This document shows positions 1-8,502 of a stretch of 59,485 nt of DNA, piece after piece; the stretch's first letter is position 1, and each line of letters starts with the position of its first letter. The stretch covers positions 1-59,485 of the forward strand of contig JAQNCT010000012.1 of the NCBI GenBank assembly GCA_029077825.1. The letters are read 5' to 3'. A model generated the notes under the pieces. The model saw only the letters and a list, made by a program, of their open reading frames with translations. It had not been told where the DNA came from and made no database searches. The position numbers were made by a program, and so were the translations under genes. The DNA is from Acidocella sp. Lineage in GTDB: Bacteria > Pseudomonadota > Alphaproteobacteria > Acetobacterales > Acetobacteraceae.

Positions 1-100
1 TTGTTAGATATATATTAATAACCTTTAAATGTCTCTGTTTTATGAGATGCTGGTTGTGGATAACGACAATTTCCAATCCAGGGCGGGCCAATGGTTTTAT

Positions 101-129
101 TTGACAATAGATACCAATTTCATTGTATT
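101..129 (+). promoter_or_regulatory. Predicted sigma70-type promoter of the Flp pilin gene
   Basis: A perfect TTGACA at 101-106 is followed after 17 bases by TGTATT at 124-129 (4 of 6 matches to TATAAT), in an AT-rich leader. Transcription would start near 136 and leave an untranslated leader of roughly 130 bases before the pilin start at 270. The rest of 1-269 holds no convincing gene. This is a pattern match only. Confidence 0.45.
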
Positions 130-269
130 AGGACTTAGCCCTCAGGTCGGGTTGAAGCTGTGGATTAATAATGAACATTATTTAATCATAGCTTGGTGTC
201 TGAGACGTCTAGCCAGCCTATGTCGAGTGCCCTCTGTTGTTAACTTTCTCTCATGAAAAGGACTTTAAA

Positions 270-443
270 ATGCTTACTCATTACATTCGTACCGCTTTGT
301 CGCTCAAAATGGACAAGCACGCTGTTACCGCAATTGAATATGCTCTGATCGCCGCTCTTATTGCAGTCGTCATCATTGGTGCCGTCACCTCCTTGGGTAA
401 CAGTGTCAGCACAACCTTCGCGAAGGTTGGCAACGCAATTTAA
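270..443 (+). CDS. flp: Flp family type IVb pilin (prepilin)
   Basis: Major subunit of the thin, sticky Flp/Tad pilus, made as a 57-residue inner-membrane prepilin. Residues 14-22 carry the prepilin processing motif DKHAVTAIEY, with the conserved Glu-Tyr pair just after the cleavage site; it is followed by one hydrophobic helix (about 22-42) and a short polar tail, the standard Flp layout and length. I chose the ATG at 270 because AAAAGGA lies 8 bases upstream; the longer reading from 237 only adds non-pilin residues. It is the first gene of the tad locus, has its own promoter and is followed by a hairpin, which fits a subunit needed in large excess. The CpaA-type peptidase at 643 is its likely processing enzyme. 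Confidence 0.93.
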   Translation: MLTHYIRTALSLKMDKHAVTAIEYALIAALIAVVIIGAVTSLGNSVSTTFAKVGNAI

Positions 444-465
444 CTCAGTCTTCTGTGTAATGATG

Positions 466-497
466 AAACGGCCAGAAGCATCGTTTTCTGGCCGTTT
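466..497 (+). terminator. Hairpin after the pilin gene (terminator or attenuator)
   Basis: A perfect 12-bp inverted repeat, AAACGGCCAGAA (466-477) and TTCTGGCCGTTT (486-497), with an 8-base loop, begins 22 bases after the flp stop codon. It ends in three T residues followed by ATTATTA. It would end or weaken transcription between the abundant pilin and the assembly genes, or stabilise the short pilin mRNA. Confidence 0.72.
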
Positions 498-642
498 ATT
501 ATTACGTAAATTTCACGTTTTTGTTTGGCGTAATTAGATTAGAGATAGTTCAGTATTTCTTTACAAAGCATTGTTAATAAATGTTACCTGCCGAACGCAG
601 GCGAGGTTTCCGGGCGCACTAAAACAATGGGGTGGCTTTCAG

Positions 643-1188
643 ATGGTGGTAGCGGTTCTGTTGATTTCAGCGACGTGTCTGCTGGTCTATGCCGCGGTGC
701 ATGACCTGGCGGCCCGTACTGTGCCCAACTGGCTGCCGGTTTGCCTGGTGCTGCTGGGGCTTGGCGTGCGTCTTGCTGATCACTCACTGCGCAGTGGGTT
801 AATTGTTGCCACCGTGACTTTTGTAGCTCTGTTCATCATCTGGTTTAGTGGCCTTATGGGCGGCGGTGATGTTAAATTGTGGGCGGCAACCGTGCTGCTT
901 ATACCGCCGCACTGGCAGGTTGAAATGAGCTTTTTCCTGCGAGTTTTACTAATCGGCGGCGCGCTTGCCGTGCTATACTTGGCGCTTTGGCTGCCGGTTT
1001 CACGGCGGCGGGCCCAAACCGCCAACGTGCCGGCGATCGTGCGGGCGCGGGCGCAAAGTTTGCTTCAGCGCATTGCCCGCGCGGAGGTATGGCGCATTTC
1101 ACGGCGCGGGCCGCTGCCTTACGCGGTTGCTATTTCCGGCAGCGCCATTCTCACCCTCCTTCCTCTCTCGATGCAGAACTTAAGGTAA
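643..1188 (+). CDS. cpaA: Prepilin peptidase CpaA/TadV (A24 family)
   Basis: Inner-membrane aspartic peptidase that removes the leader of Flp prepilins. The 181-residue product is strongly hydrophobic with about five to six membrane segments. It carries both catalytic aspartates of the A24 family: one in the first cytoplasmic loop (VHDLAARTVPNWL, near residue 19) and one in the GxGD motif (MGGGDVKLW, near residue 71). It has no N-methylase domain, as usual for the short TadV type. The ATG at 643 places the first membrane segment directly at the N-terminus; upstream in-frame starts add only polar sequence and are rejected. Three bases separate it from cpaB, so they are probably co-transcribed. 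Confidence 0.9.
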   Translation: MVVAVLLISATCLLVYAAVHDLAARTVPNWLPVCLVLLGLGVRLADHSLRSGLIVATVTFVALFIIWFSGLMGGGDVKLWAATVLLIPPHWQVEMSFFLRVLLIGGALAVLYLALWLPVSRRRAQTANVPAIVRARAQSLLQRIARAEVWRISRRGPLPYAVAISGSAILTLLPLSMQNLR

Positions 1189-1191
1189 TTC

Positions 1192-2064
1192 ATGGTCGCC
1201 AAGCTTGCTCTCTTCCTTGTCGTGGCGATCGCTCTGGTCGCGGTGTCTATTTTTGGCGTTTCGCTATTGAACCAGTCGAAGCAAACGCCGGTCGTTGTGG
1301 CGCCACAAACCCAGCAGATTTTAGTTGCCGCCACCCTACAGCAAGCTGGCAATCTGTTGCAGCCCAGCGATATCGCGGCGGCGCCGGTGCCGGTGGGGAG
1401 TATCCCAGTGGGTGCCAGTCTTGATACCCCTGTAAACCGTTCCTCGTTGATCGGCGCCATGACCCGCCAGGCGATCAGCCCCGGCGAGCCAATTCTAAAT
1501 GGACAGGTCATCCACCCTGGTGATCACGGGTTTTTGGCAGCGGTTCTGGCGCCTGGAATGGTTGCAACCACCGTTGGTGTTGACGCGATTTCTGGAGCCG
1601 CCGGTTTGATCTGGCCAGGTGACCGCGTGGATTTATTGTTGACTCAGACCCTCGATGATCCCGGACTGCCGCCCGGCCAACGTATTGCGGCAGAGCTGGT
1701 CCTACGCGATATTAGGGTAATCGCTACTGGGCAACAGCTGGTACAAGGTAGCACCGCCCCCACGGCGGACAACAAAAGCCCGCTGCCACCGGCCACCACG
1801 GTTACCCTTGAAGTGACCCCCGATGAAGCGGCGCGCACGGCAGTTGCCACCAAACTCGGGCCGCTCTCGCTGGTCGTGCACTCGGCGGAATCCACGCCCG
1901 GTTCAAGAGCAGCTGCTGATCAGGCGGCTGCGGACGATAAACCGGTCTATGCCGGTCAGGTTTCGCCGGCTCTGCTAAATGGCCGCGGTGTCCAGTCGGA
2001 TGTTCCGGCGCCCCACGTTACCGTGATTGGTGGTAACGGCAGCGATCAGGATTTCAAATTCTAA
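1192..2064 (+). CDS. cpaB: Flp pilus assembly protein CpaB/RcpC
   Basis: Periplasmic, inner-membrane-anchored assembly protein of the Tad system, thought to act with the CpaC secretin. The 290-residue product begins with one membrane segment (about 4-26). An SAF-like fold follows (about 40-110), containing the family pattern in which a cluster near AAPVPVGSIPVG leads to a conserved region near RQAISPGEPIL. The RcpC/CpaB domain follows (about 115-230), with the typical GMVATTVGVDAISGAAGLIWPGDRVDLL-type region around residues 123-150. The C-terminal 50 residues are low-complexity and Ala/Asp rich. Its stop codon overlaps the cpaC start by one base (TAATG), indicating translational coupling. Confidence 0.9.
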   Translation: MVAKLALFLVVAIALVAVSIFGVSLLNQSKQTPVVVAPQTQQILVAATLQQAGNLLQPSDIAAAPVPVGSIPVGASLDTPVNRSSLIGAMTRQAISPGEPILNGQVIHPGDHGFLAAVLAPGMVATTVGVDAISGAAGLIWPGDRVDLLLTQTLDDPGLPPGQRIAAELVLRDIRVIATGQQLVQGSTAPTADNKSPLPPATTVTLEVTPDEAARTAVATKLGPLSLVVHSAESTPGSRAAADQAAADDKPVYAGQVSPALLNGRGVQSDVPAPHVTVIGGNGSDQDFKF

Positions 2065-3518
2065 TGGCAAGGAACTCAATTGTGACCTTCAAAAAACTCA
2101 TCTGGCCAGCTGGCGCGTTGCTGGCCGGCTGTTTGGCGATGGGCTTGCCTTCGCCAGCGGTCGCGCAAAATGCCGGCGTTCAGCCGTCAGCCCCTGTCGC
2201 ACCCAAGCCGGTATCCGGCAGTTTGAATCTCAACATGGGTTCCGGTCGGATAGTCAAGCTGCCGCACCCGGTGTCCAGTATTTTCGCGGCCGATCCGAAT
2301 GTGGTTGAGGTTCGCCCGGCCAGCCCAACGTCATTGTTCATGTTTGGCAAAGGTGTCGGCCAGACCAACGTCATAGCGACCGATGGCAGTGGTAATACGG
2401 TGGCGCAATATACCGTTGTGGTCGGCCCCTCAGCTTTTGCTGATAACCGGCTGACTGGCCAGTCAAAACTAACGTCGCCCACTGCTAATGTTCATGCCGA
2501 GAGTGAACCGGGCGGCATGATTGTACGAGGTACGGTTGATTCGCCCGAACAAGCCAACCAGGTACTTGGTCAGGCCAAGCTGATCAATCCTTCGGGGACG
2601 GTAACCAATGATCTGACTGTGAAAGAGCCGATCCAGGTCGAGTTAAAAGTGCGCATCGCTTATTTGTCGCGCAACGTTACCCGCCAGCTCGGGATTGACT
2701 GGAGCCAAATCGGTTCTTCAACATTTCGGATTGGTAAAACCTTTGTTGCCGCTTCTCTCGGAAATACCGGGACTGCTGCACCGTCAATTAGTGGTACAAA
2801 CCCTGGTACTTTGGGGGTTGGGGTTTCTTTCCCCCATGGCTCGTTCCAGGGTATTATTGATGCGCTAGCAACTGATAATTTAGCCCATATTGTCGCAGAG
2901 CCTACATTAACCACGTTAAGCGGTACTCAAGCTAACTTCCTTGTTGGTGGGCAGTTTCCAGTGCCTGTAGCAGGGGCAGGCTCAGCTACTGCAGCTGGTA
3001 GCGTTCAAACGGTTTCTGTTACATTCAAAAGTTTTGGCATCCAGCTTTCTTTCACGCCGACGGTTTTTTCAGACGGCAGAATTTCATTGCAAGTGGCGCC
3101 TCAATTGAGTCAAATCAGTGTAGCTAACTCCACAACATCGGGCGGCATAACAATCCCCGGCCTTAATGTGCAAGCTGCTTCCACGACCGTAATATTAGGT
3201 AGTGGTCAAGGCATGGCAATTGCCGGATTATTAGAAGACACGACTAACCAAACCGATAATGCTGTCCCAGGTCTTGGTGAAGTTCCCTTTCTCGGTGCTT
3301 TGTTCCGTGGTGATAGCTTCCAGCGTCAGCAACAAGAATTGGTTATTACGGTAACGCCGTACCTAGTTAATCCAGTCAGCAATACTGATATGTTAGCGTC
3401 GCCGGATGACGGCTGGTCACCCCCAAACGACCTGCAACGCATTTTATTGTTGCGTAATAGTGGCGGTCCCTACAAAAATGCCGCTATCCCGGGTGATGCT
3501 GGGTTCGTGGTGCAATGA
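2064..3518 (+). CDS. cpaC: Tad pilus outer-membrane secretin CpaC/RcpA
   Basis: Forms the outer-membrane ring through which the Flp pilus exits. The 484-residue product has a Sec signal peptide (about 1-34, ending near SPAVAQ). A pilus-type N-terminal secretin domain (about 45-125) follows, then a BON-like region (about 140-190) and the secretin barrel domain (about 250-445), which includes the conserved secretin motif VPGLGEVPFLGALFR near residue 407. Length and domain order are normal for the family. The start overlaps cpaB by one base. The second half (from about 2731) is visibly more AT-rich than its neighbours: by hand count 28 G/C of 60 at 2881-2940, against 44 of 60 at 5461-5520 in cpaF. 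This may mark recombination in the surface-exposed barrel. Confidence 0.92.
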   Translation: MARNSIVTFKKLIWPAGALLAGCLAMGLPSPAVAQNAGVQPSAPVAPKPVSGSLNLNMGSGRIVKLPHPVSSIFAADPNVVEVRPASPTSLFMFGKGVGQTNVIATDGSGNTVAQYTVVVGPSAFADNRLTGQSKLTSPTANVHAESEPGGMIVRGTVDSPEQANQVLGQAKLINPSGTVTNDLTVKEPIQVELKVRIAYLSRNVTRQLGIDWSQIGSSTFRIGKTFVAASLGNTGTAAPSISGTNPGTLGVGVSFPHGSFQGIIDALATDNLAHIVAEPTLTTLSGTQANFLVGGQFPVPVAGAGSATAAGSVQTVSVTFKSFGIQLSFTPTVFSDGRISLQVAPQLSQISVANSTTSGGITIPGLNVQAASTTVILGSGQGMAIAGLLEDTTNQTDNAVPGLGEVPFLGALFRGDSFQRQQQELVITVTPYLVNPVSNTDMLASPDDGWSPPNDLQRILLLRNSGGPYKNAAIPGDAGFVVQ

Positions 3519-3814
3519 TGTTGAAAGCTTCGCCTATGTCAAAGATTTTACTAGGACTAACACCCTTGTTATGTGTAAGTCTTACAGGATGTTATGCAGA
3601 CCCCTATCAAAATCCTGGAAACTGGTCGATGAACGGTGCGCCTCGAGAGAATATTGCTGTGCAAGCAGCGGACAAAACAGAGCTTTTTCAAGGTCATGGA
3701 GACAACACTTCTAACGGCGTCGCGGCTTCGGCCGCTGTGGACTCCGCTTTGTCAGGTGGCACTGCAGCTGGGTTGCAGAAGGCTCCCAAAGACCTTAGCT
3801 TTTCGACGAATTAA
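3515..3814 (+). CDS. Short CpaD-like pilus lipoprotein
   Basis: A 99-residue predicted outer-membrane lipoprotein in the cpaD position between cpaC and cpaE. The signal (MSKILLGLTPLLCVSLTGC if the internal start at 3536 is used) ends in the lipobox LTGC. The mature part begins DPYQNPGNWSMNGAPREN and carries a later ASAAVDSALSGG-type patch, which resembles the ends of CpaD proteins and the short CpaD forms of some alphaproteobacteria. Caulobacter-type CpaD is about twice as long, so most of that protein is absent here. The 3515 start gives an ATGA overlap with cpaC; 3536 gives a more standard signal length. The gene is AT-rich (21 G/C of 60 at 3541-3600). Assignment rests mainly on position and these motifs. 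Confidence 0.68.
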   Translation: MMLKASPMSKILLGLTPLLCVSLTGCYADPYQNPGNWSMNGAPRENIAVQAADKTELFQGHGDNTSNGVAASAAVDSALSGGTAAGLQKAPKDLSFSTN

Positions 3815-3863
3815 TGATACCGGCATTTAATTTGGAGTTGCCTGGTATGAGAGGATTGCAGTT

Positions 3864-5129
3864 ATGAATCAGGAAAGCTACCGCATGTCGACCTCGAATT
3901 CGGCTTCCCGGCCAGACCGTTTGACGGTCCTGGCCTTTCTGGCTGATGTGCAAACCGAGCAGGTGTTGCGTGATGGTCTTGGCGATATCGTTGCCAATGG
4001 CATGGATGTCAGGCGCGGTACTGTACGCACCGCTATTCAGGCGATGGCAAAACTGCCAACCCCTGAAGTTCTGATCATTGACATTTCGGGCGACGATCAG
4101 CCGCTCAGTGCCTTAGGTGAACTCTCCGATGTCGTGGAGCCTGGCGTGCGCGTGCTGGTCATAGGTGACACCGACGATGTGGATTTTTACCGTCACATCA
4201 CGCGTGGCATGGGTGTCATGGAGTATATTTTCAAGCCGATCACCCGTGAGGCGGTCGGCCGGCATTTTGCGCCGCTCATCACCCGCAAGACCGTAGGCTC
4301 TGATGCCGCGCGTGGTGGCCGTGTGGTGAGCTTGATGGGTGCGCGCGGCGGCGTCGGTACTACAACCATCGCTGGAAACCTCGCCTGGTATCTTGGTGTC
4401 ATTTCGAAACGCCACACGGTATTTGTGGAATCTGACCTGCACATGGGTTCAGGCGCCCTACTACTTGGCGGTAAAACCGGCCCCGGCTTACGGATGGCGC
4501 TGGAAACTCCCGATCGGATCGACCCGCTGTTCGTCGAACGCGCAGCCCAGCCCGTCTCCGAGCGCCTGCATGTTCTGGCCAGCGAGGAAAAACTCAGTGA
4601 ACCTCTGAATTACGCCAAAGGTGCTGCGCAGCGACTGATCGAAACGCTGCGTGTCCGTTATAATTTCGTTATCATGGACGTACCATTTCTGCCGATGCCC
4701 TGTAACCGCGAGTTGCTGGAATATTCGCATCATCGCGTTATCGTCATGGACCCCTCTTTGGCGTCGGTGCGTGACACGCTGCGCTTGATGGGGGTTCCTA
4801 ACGGACCCTGGCAGCCGCAATCTCCTACCATCGTCCTTAGCCGGCAGGGCCGCCCTGGTGGCTTGACCCGCAAGCAAATCGAAGACGCTCTGAAGGTCAA
4901 GATCGACGTGGTGATCCCAGACATGCCTAAGCAGTTGAACGAAAGTGCTAGCTTCGGCGAACCAGCTGTAACTGAACGTGGACCATTCCGTCAGGCGATA
5001 ATTGATCTTGGCCGTGAAATCGGCTTTGTCGGCGGCCGCGATGAAGGTGGTCCGCCGCCCGAGCCGACCAGTGCGTTAAGCTCCGTGGCCAATATATTCA
5101 AGGCTAGTAAGCTCGGCGGACTCTCGTGA
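3864..5129 (+). CDS. cpaE: Tad pilus localisation ATPase-like protein CpaE/TadZ
   Basis: MinD/ParA-superfamily protein that positions the Tad machine, usually at a pole. The 421-residue product has an atypical receiver-like N-terminal domain (about 20-140) and a C-terminal P-loop domain with GARGGVGTTTIAGNLA at about 159-174. The canonical deviant Walker A (KGGxGKT) is altered: the signature lysine is Arg and the P-loop lysine is Thr. That is common in CpaE/TadZ and suggests weak or no ATP hydrolysis. A Walker B-like stretch (FVIMDVPF) lies near residue 270. AGAGGA (3850-3855) lies 8 bases before the ATG. The stop overlaps cpaF by four bases (ATGA). Confidence 0.9.
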   Translation: MNQESYRMSTSNSASRPDRLTVLAFLADVQTEQVLRDGLGDIVANGMDVRRGTVRTAIQAMAKLPTPEVLIIDISGDDQPLSALGELSDVVEPGVRVLVIGDTDDVDFYRHITRGMGVMEYIFKPITREAVGRHFAPLITRKTVGSDAARGGRVVSLMGARGGVGTTTIAGNLAWYLGVISKRHTVFVESDLHMGSGALLLGGKTGPGLRMALETPDRIDPLFVERAAQPVSERLHVLASEEKLSEPLNYAKGAAQRLIETLRVRYNFVIMDVPFLPMPCNRELLEYSHHRVIVMDPSLASVRDTLRLMGVPNGPWQPQSPTIVLSRQGRPGGLTRKQIEDALKVKIDVVIPDMPKQLNESASFGEPAVTERGPFRQAIIDLGREIGFVGGRDEGGPPPEPTSALSSVANIFKASKLGGLS

Positions 5130-6574
5130 ATGATTCTAGTATGCCGGTGTTTGGTCGTCGGCGTAGCGATGGAATGGAGCTAATGACCTCGGTGCCGCTC
5201 CCAGCGGCACCGGAAGTGGTGATCGAAACCAACAACACCTCGCTCAACACGCAAGAACAGGACCAGTCGGCGGCAGTTATCGCCGCCGCCGCCGCCAACG
5301 CCGCGGCAGTCAATACCCGTACCGAAATTTCCGAACTGCGCGCCCAATGTCTTGCTAAAATGGATGCTACCGCCGTAGCAGCCTTGCACCCTGAACGTCT
5401 GTTGATCGAGGTCGAACGGTTAATCTCTGATCTTGCCACCGAGCGGCGCGTGCATCTTAACGGCCGCGAGCAGCGCCAGCTTGCCACCGAACTGGTGGAC
5501 GACATGCTCGGCCTGGGGCCCTTGGAGCCATTGCTTCTGGACGAAAGCATTAACGACATCATGGTCAACGGCCCTGATAAAACCTTCATTGAACGTGGCG
5601 GTAAACTCGTCCAAGTGCCGGTGCGCTTCCGTGACTGGACGCACCTTACCAACATCTGCCAGCGCATCGCAGCCTCGGTTGGCCGCCGGGTTGATGAATC
5701 CAGCCCGATGGTGGACGCTCGCCTTAAGGATGGTTCGCGTGTTAATATTATCCTGCCGCCGCTTTCCATTGATGGCCCCGCGCTATCAATTCGTAAATTC
5801 GCCAAAAAGCCGATTGATTTTGACAAGCTAATCGCTTTCGGCTCACTTACCCCTGCCATTGCGCGCGTGCTCGAAATTGCTTCCCGCTGCCGTCTCAACA
5901 TTATCGTCTCCGGCGGTACCGGCTCTGGTAAAACCACCATGATGAACGCGATGAGCCGCTTCATCGACCCAGCTGAACGTGTGGTGACCGTCGAAGACGC
6001 CGCCGAATTGCAATTACAGCAACCGCATGTGGTCCGGCTTGAAACCCGTCCGCCCAGCCTCGAAGGCAAGGGTGAAATCAACGCCCGCGATCTTGTGCGT
6101 AACGCGTTGCGTATGCGGCCTGACCGCATCATCATCGGTGAGGTCCGCGGCGCCGAGGCGTTCGATATGTTGCAGGCTATGAACACCGGCCACGATGGCT
6201 CAATGTCCACCATTCACGCCAATAATACACGCGACGCTCTGGCCCGTATTGAAAATATGGTGCAAATGTCGAGCATGGGGCTGACGCCTAAAGCCATCCG
6301 CAGTCAGGTCTCGGCGGCGGTGAATATCATCGTGCAAGTTGAACGCCAGCGCGACGGTGGCCGTCGTGTCACCCAGGTCACCGAGTTGGCAGGTCTTGAA
6401 GGTGAAACCCAGCTTCTGAATGATATTTTCAAATTTGAGGTGCTGGGCGAGACACCTACAGGCCGTGTCGTCGGCCGTTATGTCATAAGCAAAATGCGTT
6501 CAACATTTCACGAGCGGCTGCAATATTTCGGGCTTGACCGGGCCTGGGCTCATGCCCTTGAAGATATGGCCTGA
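5126..6574 (+). CDS. cpaF: Tad pilus assembly/secretion ATPase CpaF/TadA
   Basis: Hexameric GSPE-family ATPase that powers Flp pilus assembly and, in TadA homologues, retraction. The 482-residue product has an Ala-rich variable N-terminus (about 20-60) and an N-terminal domain with LGPLEPLLLDESINDIMVNG (about 131-150). The ATPase core carries a Walker A motif GGTGSGKTTMM (about 262-272). It is followed by an Asp/Glu box around VTVEDAAELQL, a Walker B region RPDRIIIGEVRG and a His box GHDGSMSTIHAN, all intact. Length is typical. It overlaps cpaE by four bases and tadB by one base (stop/start TGATG), so stoichiometric translation is likely. Confidence 0.95.
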   Translation: MNDSSMPVFGRRRSDGMELMTSVPLPAAPEVVIETNNTSLNTQEQDQSAAVIAAAAANAAAVNTRTEISELRAQCLAKMDATAVAALHPERLLIEVERLISDLATERRVHLNGREQRQLATELVDDMLGLGPLEPLLLDESINDIMVNGPDKTFIERGGKLVQVPVRFRDWTHLTNICQRIAASVGRRVDESSPMVDARLKDGSRVNIILPPLSIDGPALSIRKFAKKPIDFDKLIAFGSLTPAIARVLEIASRCRLNIIVSGGTGSGKTTMMNAMSRFIDPAERVVTVEDAAELQLQQPHVVRLETRPPSLEGKGEINARDLVRNALRMRPDRIIIGEVRGAEAFDMLQAMNTGHDGSMSTIHANNTRDALARIENMVQMSSMGLTPKAIRSQVSAAVNIIVQVERQRDGGRRVTQVTELAGLEGETQLLNDIFKFEVLGETPTGRVVGRYVISKMRSTFHERLQYFGLDRAWAHALEDMA

Positions 6575-7548
6575 TGAACGGAATTGTTATTGCCGTATTT
6601 ATTTTTATTGTTGTTTTGTTGGGTTTAGCCGGGGTTAGTTTTTCGTTAGTCATGAACTCGATGTCTCGGAAACAAAAGTTCGAGACCCGTATTTCCGGTG
6701 CCACATCTGACAATCAAAAACAGACCATCATCATGGGAGACCAGATCTCCCTTGCCAAGGTTGTTTCTCGCACTGATCTGGTAAAAACCCAGGCCGCCAA
6801 TGTCATCGGCGTTGATCTGCAACAGGCTGATGCCTATCCGATAAAATGGTGGCTGGTGCCGCCATTGTCGCTGGGGATCAGTTGGGTGGTGGTATGGCTT
6901 GCCACAAAATCTATCGGCTTTACATCGGTTTTGTATGTTCTCGGCTGGCCGATCGTCTGGTTCATTATTACAAAGGTCATGTTTATCTGGTTCAATAACA
7001 AGCGAAATAGCAAATTGCTTTCGCAGTTTCCAGATGCGCTGGGCACCATCGTTCGCTGTGTTCGCGTCGGTATCCCGATCGGTGAGGCTTTGCGCACCGT
7101 GGCCCGCGATGCGCCCGAGCCCACCAAACTGGAATTCGATATTCTGGCTGATAAGGTGCAGATCGGCATTCCCGTCGATGCGGCTTTGCGGGAGTTATCC
7201 GAGCGCGTCAAAGTCACGGAGTATCAGTTTTTTGCTACTGCTATCACGCTGCAAATGCGCTCTGGCGGCGCCATCACGCATACGCTGGAAACCCTCGCTG
7301 ATGTGATCCGCAAACGCGTCGGGTTGAAAGCCCGCGGTTTCGCGCTTACCTCCGAAGCTCGTACTAGCTCGATGATATTGGCGTTGCTGCCGTTCCTTAC
7401 TGGTACCGCACTTTATTTCATGAACCGATCGTACATCCTCCTTTTGTTTTATACCAAAAGCGGGCAGGCCTGCCTGGGCGGGGCGATTCTGATGCTATGC
7501 ATCGGTCTCGGCATCATTCAGTTCATGATCAGCAATGTGCTCAAATAG
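6574..7548 (+). CDS. tadB: Tad inner-membrane platform protein TadB
   Basis: One of the two polytopic GspF-type proteins that form the inner-membrane platform for CpaF. The 324-residue product has an N-terminal membrane segment (about 3-25), a central pair of segments (about 88-132), a T2SSF domain (about 150-290) containing LPDALGTIVRCVRVGIPIG-type sequence near 153-171, and C-terminal segments (about 265-320). It starts at the final base of cpaF and is followed 9 bases later by tadC. The first 60 bases are AT-rich, normal for a hydrophobic N-terminus. Confidence 0.9.
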   Translation: MNGIVIAVFIFIVVLLGLAGVSFSLVMNSMSRKQKFETRISGATSDNQKQTIIMGDQISLAKVVSRTDLVKTQAANVIGVDLQQADAYPIKWWLVPPLSLGISWVVVWLATKSIGFTSVLYVLGWPIVWFIITKVMFIWFNNKRNSKLLSQFPDALGTIVRCVRVGIPIGEALRTVARDAPEPTKLEFDILADKVQIGIPVDAALRELSERVKVTEYQFFATAITLQMRSGGAITHTLETLADVIRKRVGLKARGFALTSEARTSSMILALLPFLTGTALYFMNRSYILLLFYTKSGQACLGGAILMLCIGLGIIQFMISNVLK

Positions 7549-7557
7549 CCTCTTTCC

Positions 7558-8493
7558 ATGATCATCATTGTCTTCTCCATTATTCTCGCCCTTTTCTTCA
7601 CAGTCGCCGTACTCGGCTATTTTTTGATTGAGGAACTGACCCGTAAGGACCAGCTCACTAACCGCCTGCAATTCGTGACCGTGGCCACGAATGAAATCGT
7701 CGAAGACCTCAAGCCCGCAGTATCTCCCGTCATCGGGTTGGTATCCACCCTTGGCATGCTGGTTGCTCGCAGTGGGCTGCTGTCACGTAAAACCCTGTCC
7801 GAAATGACGGCCACACTCGAAGCGATCGGCTTTCGCGGTGGGCGCGGCCTGGGTCTGTTTATCGGCACCAAATTACTGTTGTTTCTGGTCACACCGGTGA
7901 TTGCCTATTTTGCGCTGCGTCATTACGGTACAACGCCATTTTTTGTGTTTGCCAAAATCTTGGGTGGTGCGGTGGTCGGGCTGCTGGCACCGGAAACCAT
8001 CGCCACCAATATTCGTACGCGGCACCTCAAAAAAGTCGAATCCGGCGTGGCTGATGCGCTCGACATGATGGTCATTTGCGCGGATTCCGGCTTGGCACTT
8101 GAAGCCAGCATCGCGCGGGTGGCCCAGGAACTGATTGTGCTGAATCCCGCTTTGTCCACTGAACTGACCCAAACATCGCAGGCCCTTACAATTGGCGCCG
8201 ATATGCGCAACGCCATGGAGGACCTTGGCCAGCGCACTGGAATCGATTCGCTCAAGCGTCTTGCCACAACTCTGATACAATCGCTGCAATATGGTACGCC
8301 ATTGACCCAGGCGCTTCGGACTCTTTCAGCCGAGCTAAGGCAGGAAGCATTAATTAAATTTGAGGAACGTGCGGGCAAGTTGCCGACTTTGATGACAATT
8401 CCTATGATTCTATTCATTTTGCCGTGTGTTTTTTTAATTGTTGCGGGTCCAGCCATGATTAACGTTCTGGCGACTCTGCACGGGATGAAGTAA
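7558..8493 (+). CDS. tadC: Tad inner-membrane platform protein TadC
   Basis: Partner of TadB in the inner-membrane platform. The 311-residue product opens with a membrane segment (about 2-23), has two segments around residues 98-145, then a T2SSF domain (about 155-285) with the TadC-type sequence DALDMMVICADSGLALEASI near 166-185, and a final membrane segment (about 281-303). Length and order match the family. It lies 9 bases after tadB and 9 bases before the TPR-SPOR gene. Confidence 0.9.
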   Translation: MIIIVFSIILALFFTVAVLGYFLIEELTRKDQLTNRLQFVTVATNEIVEDLKPAVSPVIGLVSTLGMLVARSGLLSRKTLSEMTATLEAIGFRGGRGLGLFIGTKLLLFLVTPVIAYFALRHYGTTPFFVFAKILGGAVVGLLAPETIATNIRTRHLKKVESGVADALDMMVICADSGLALEASIARVAQELIVLNPALSTELTQTSQALTIGADMRNAMEDLGQRTGIDSLKRLATTLIQSLQYGTPLTQALRTLSAELRQEALIKFEERAGKLPTLMTIPMILFILPCVFLIVAGPAMINVLATLHGMK

Positions 8494-8502
8494 AGCGATA
8501 AC

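Noticed and set aside
29-256. A 75-codon plus-strand reading frame upstream of the pilin gene
   Set aside because: It covers the predicted flp promoter, has no clear ribosome-binding site or family resemblance, and its composition is like the AT-rich leader.
5104-6213. A 369-codon minus-strand reading frame opposite cpaF
   Set aside because: It is a shadow of the highly G/C-biased third codon positions of cpaF; the Ser/Arg-rich product has no domain and no leader.
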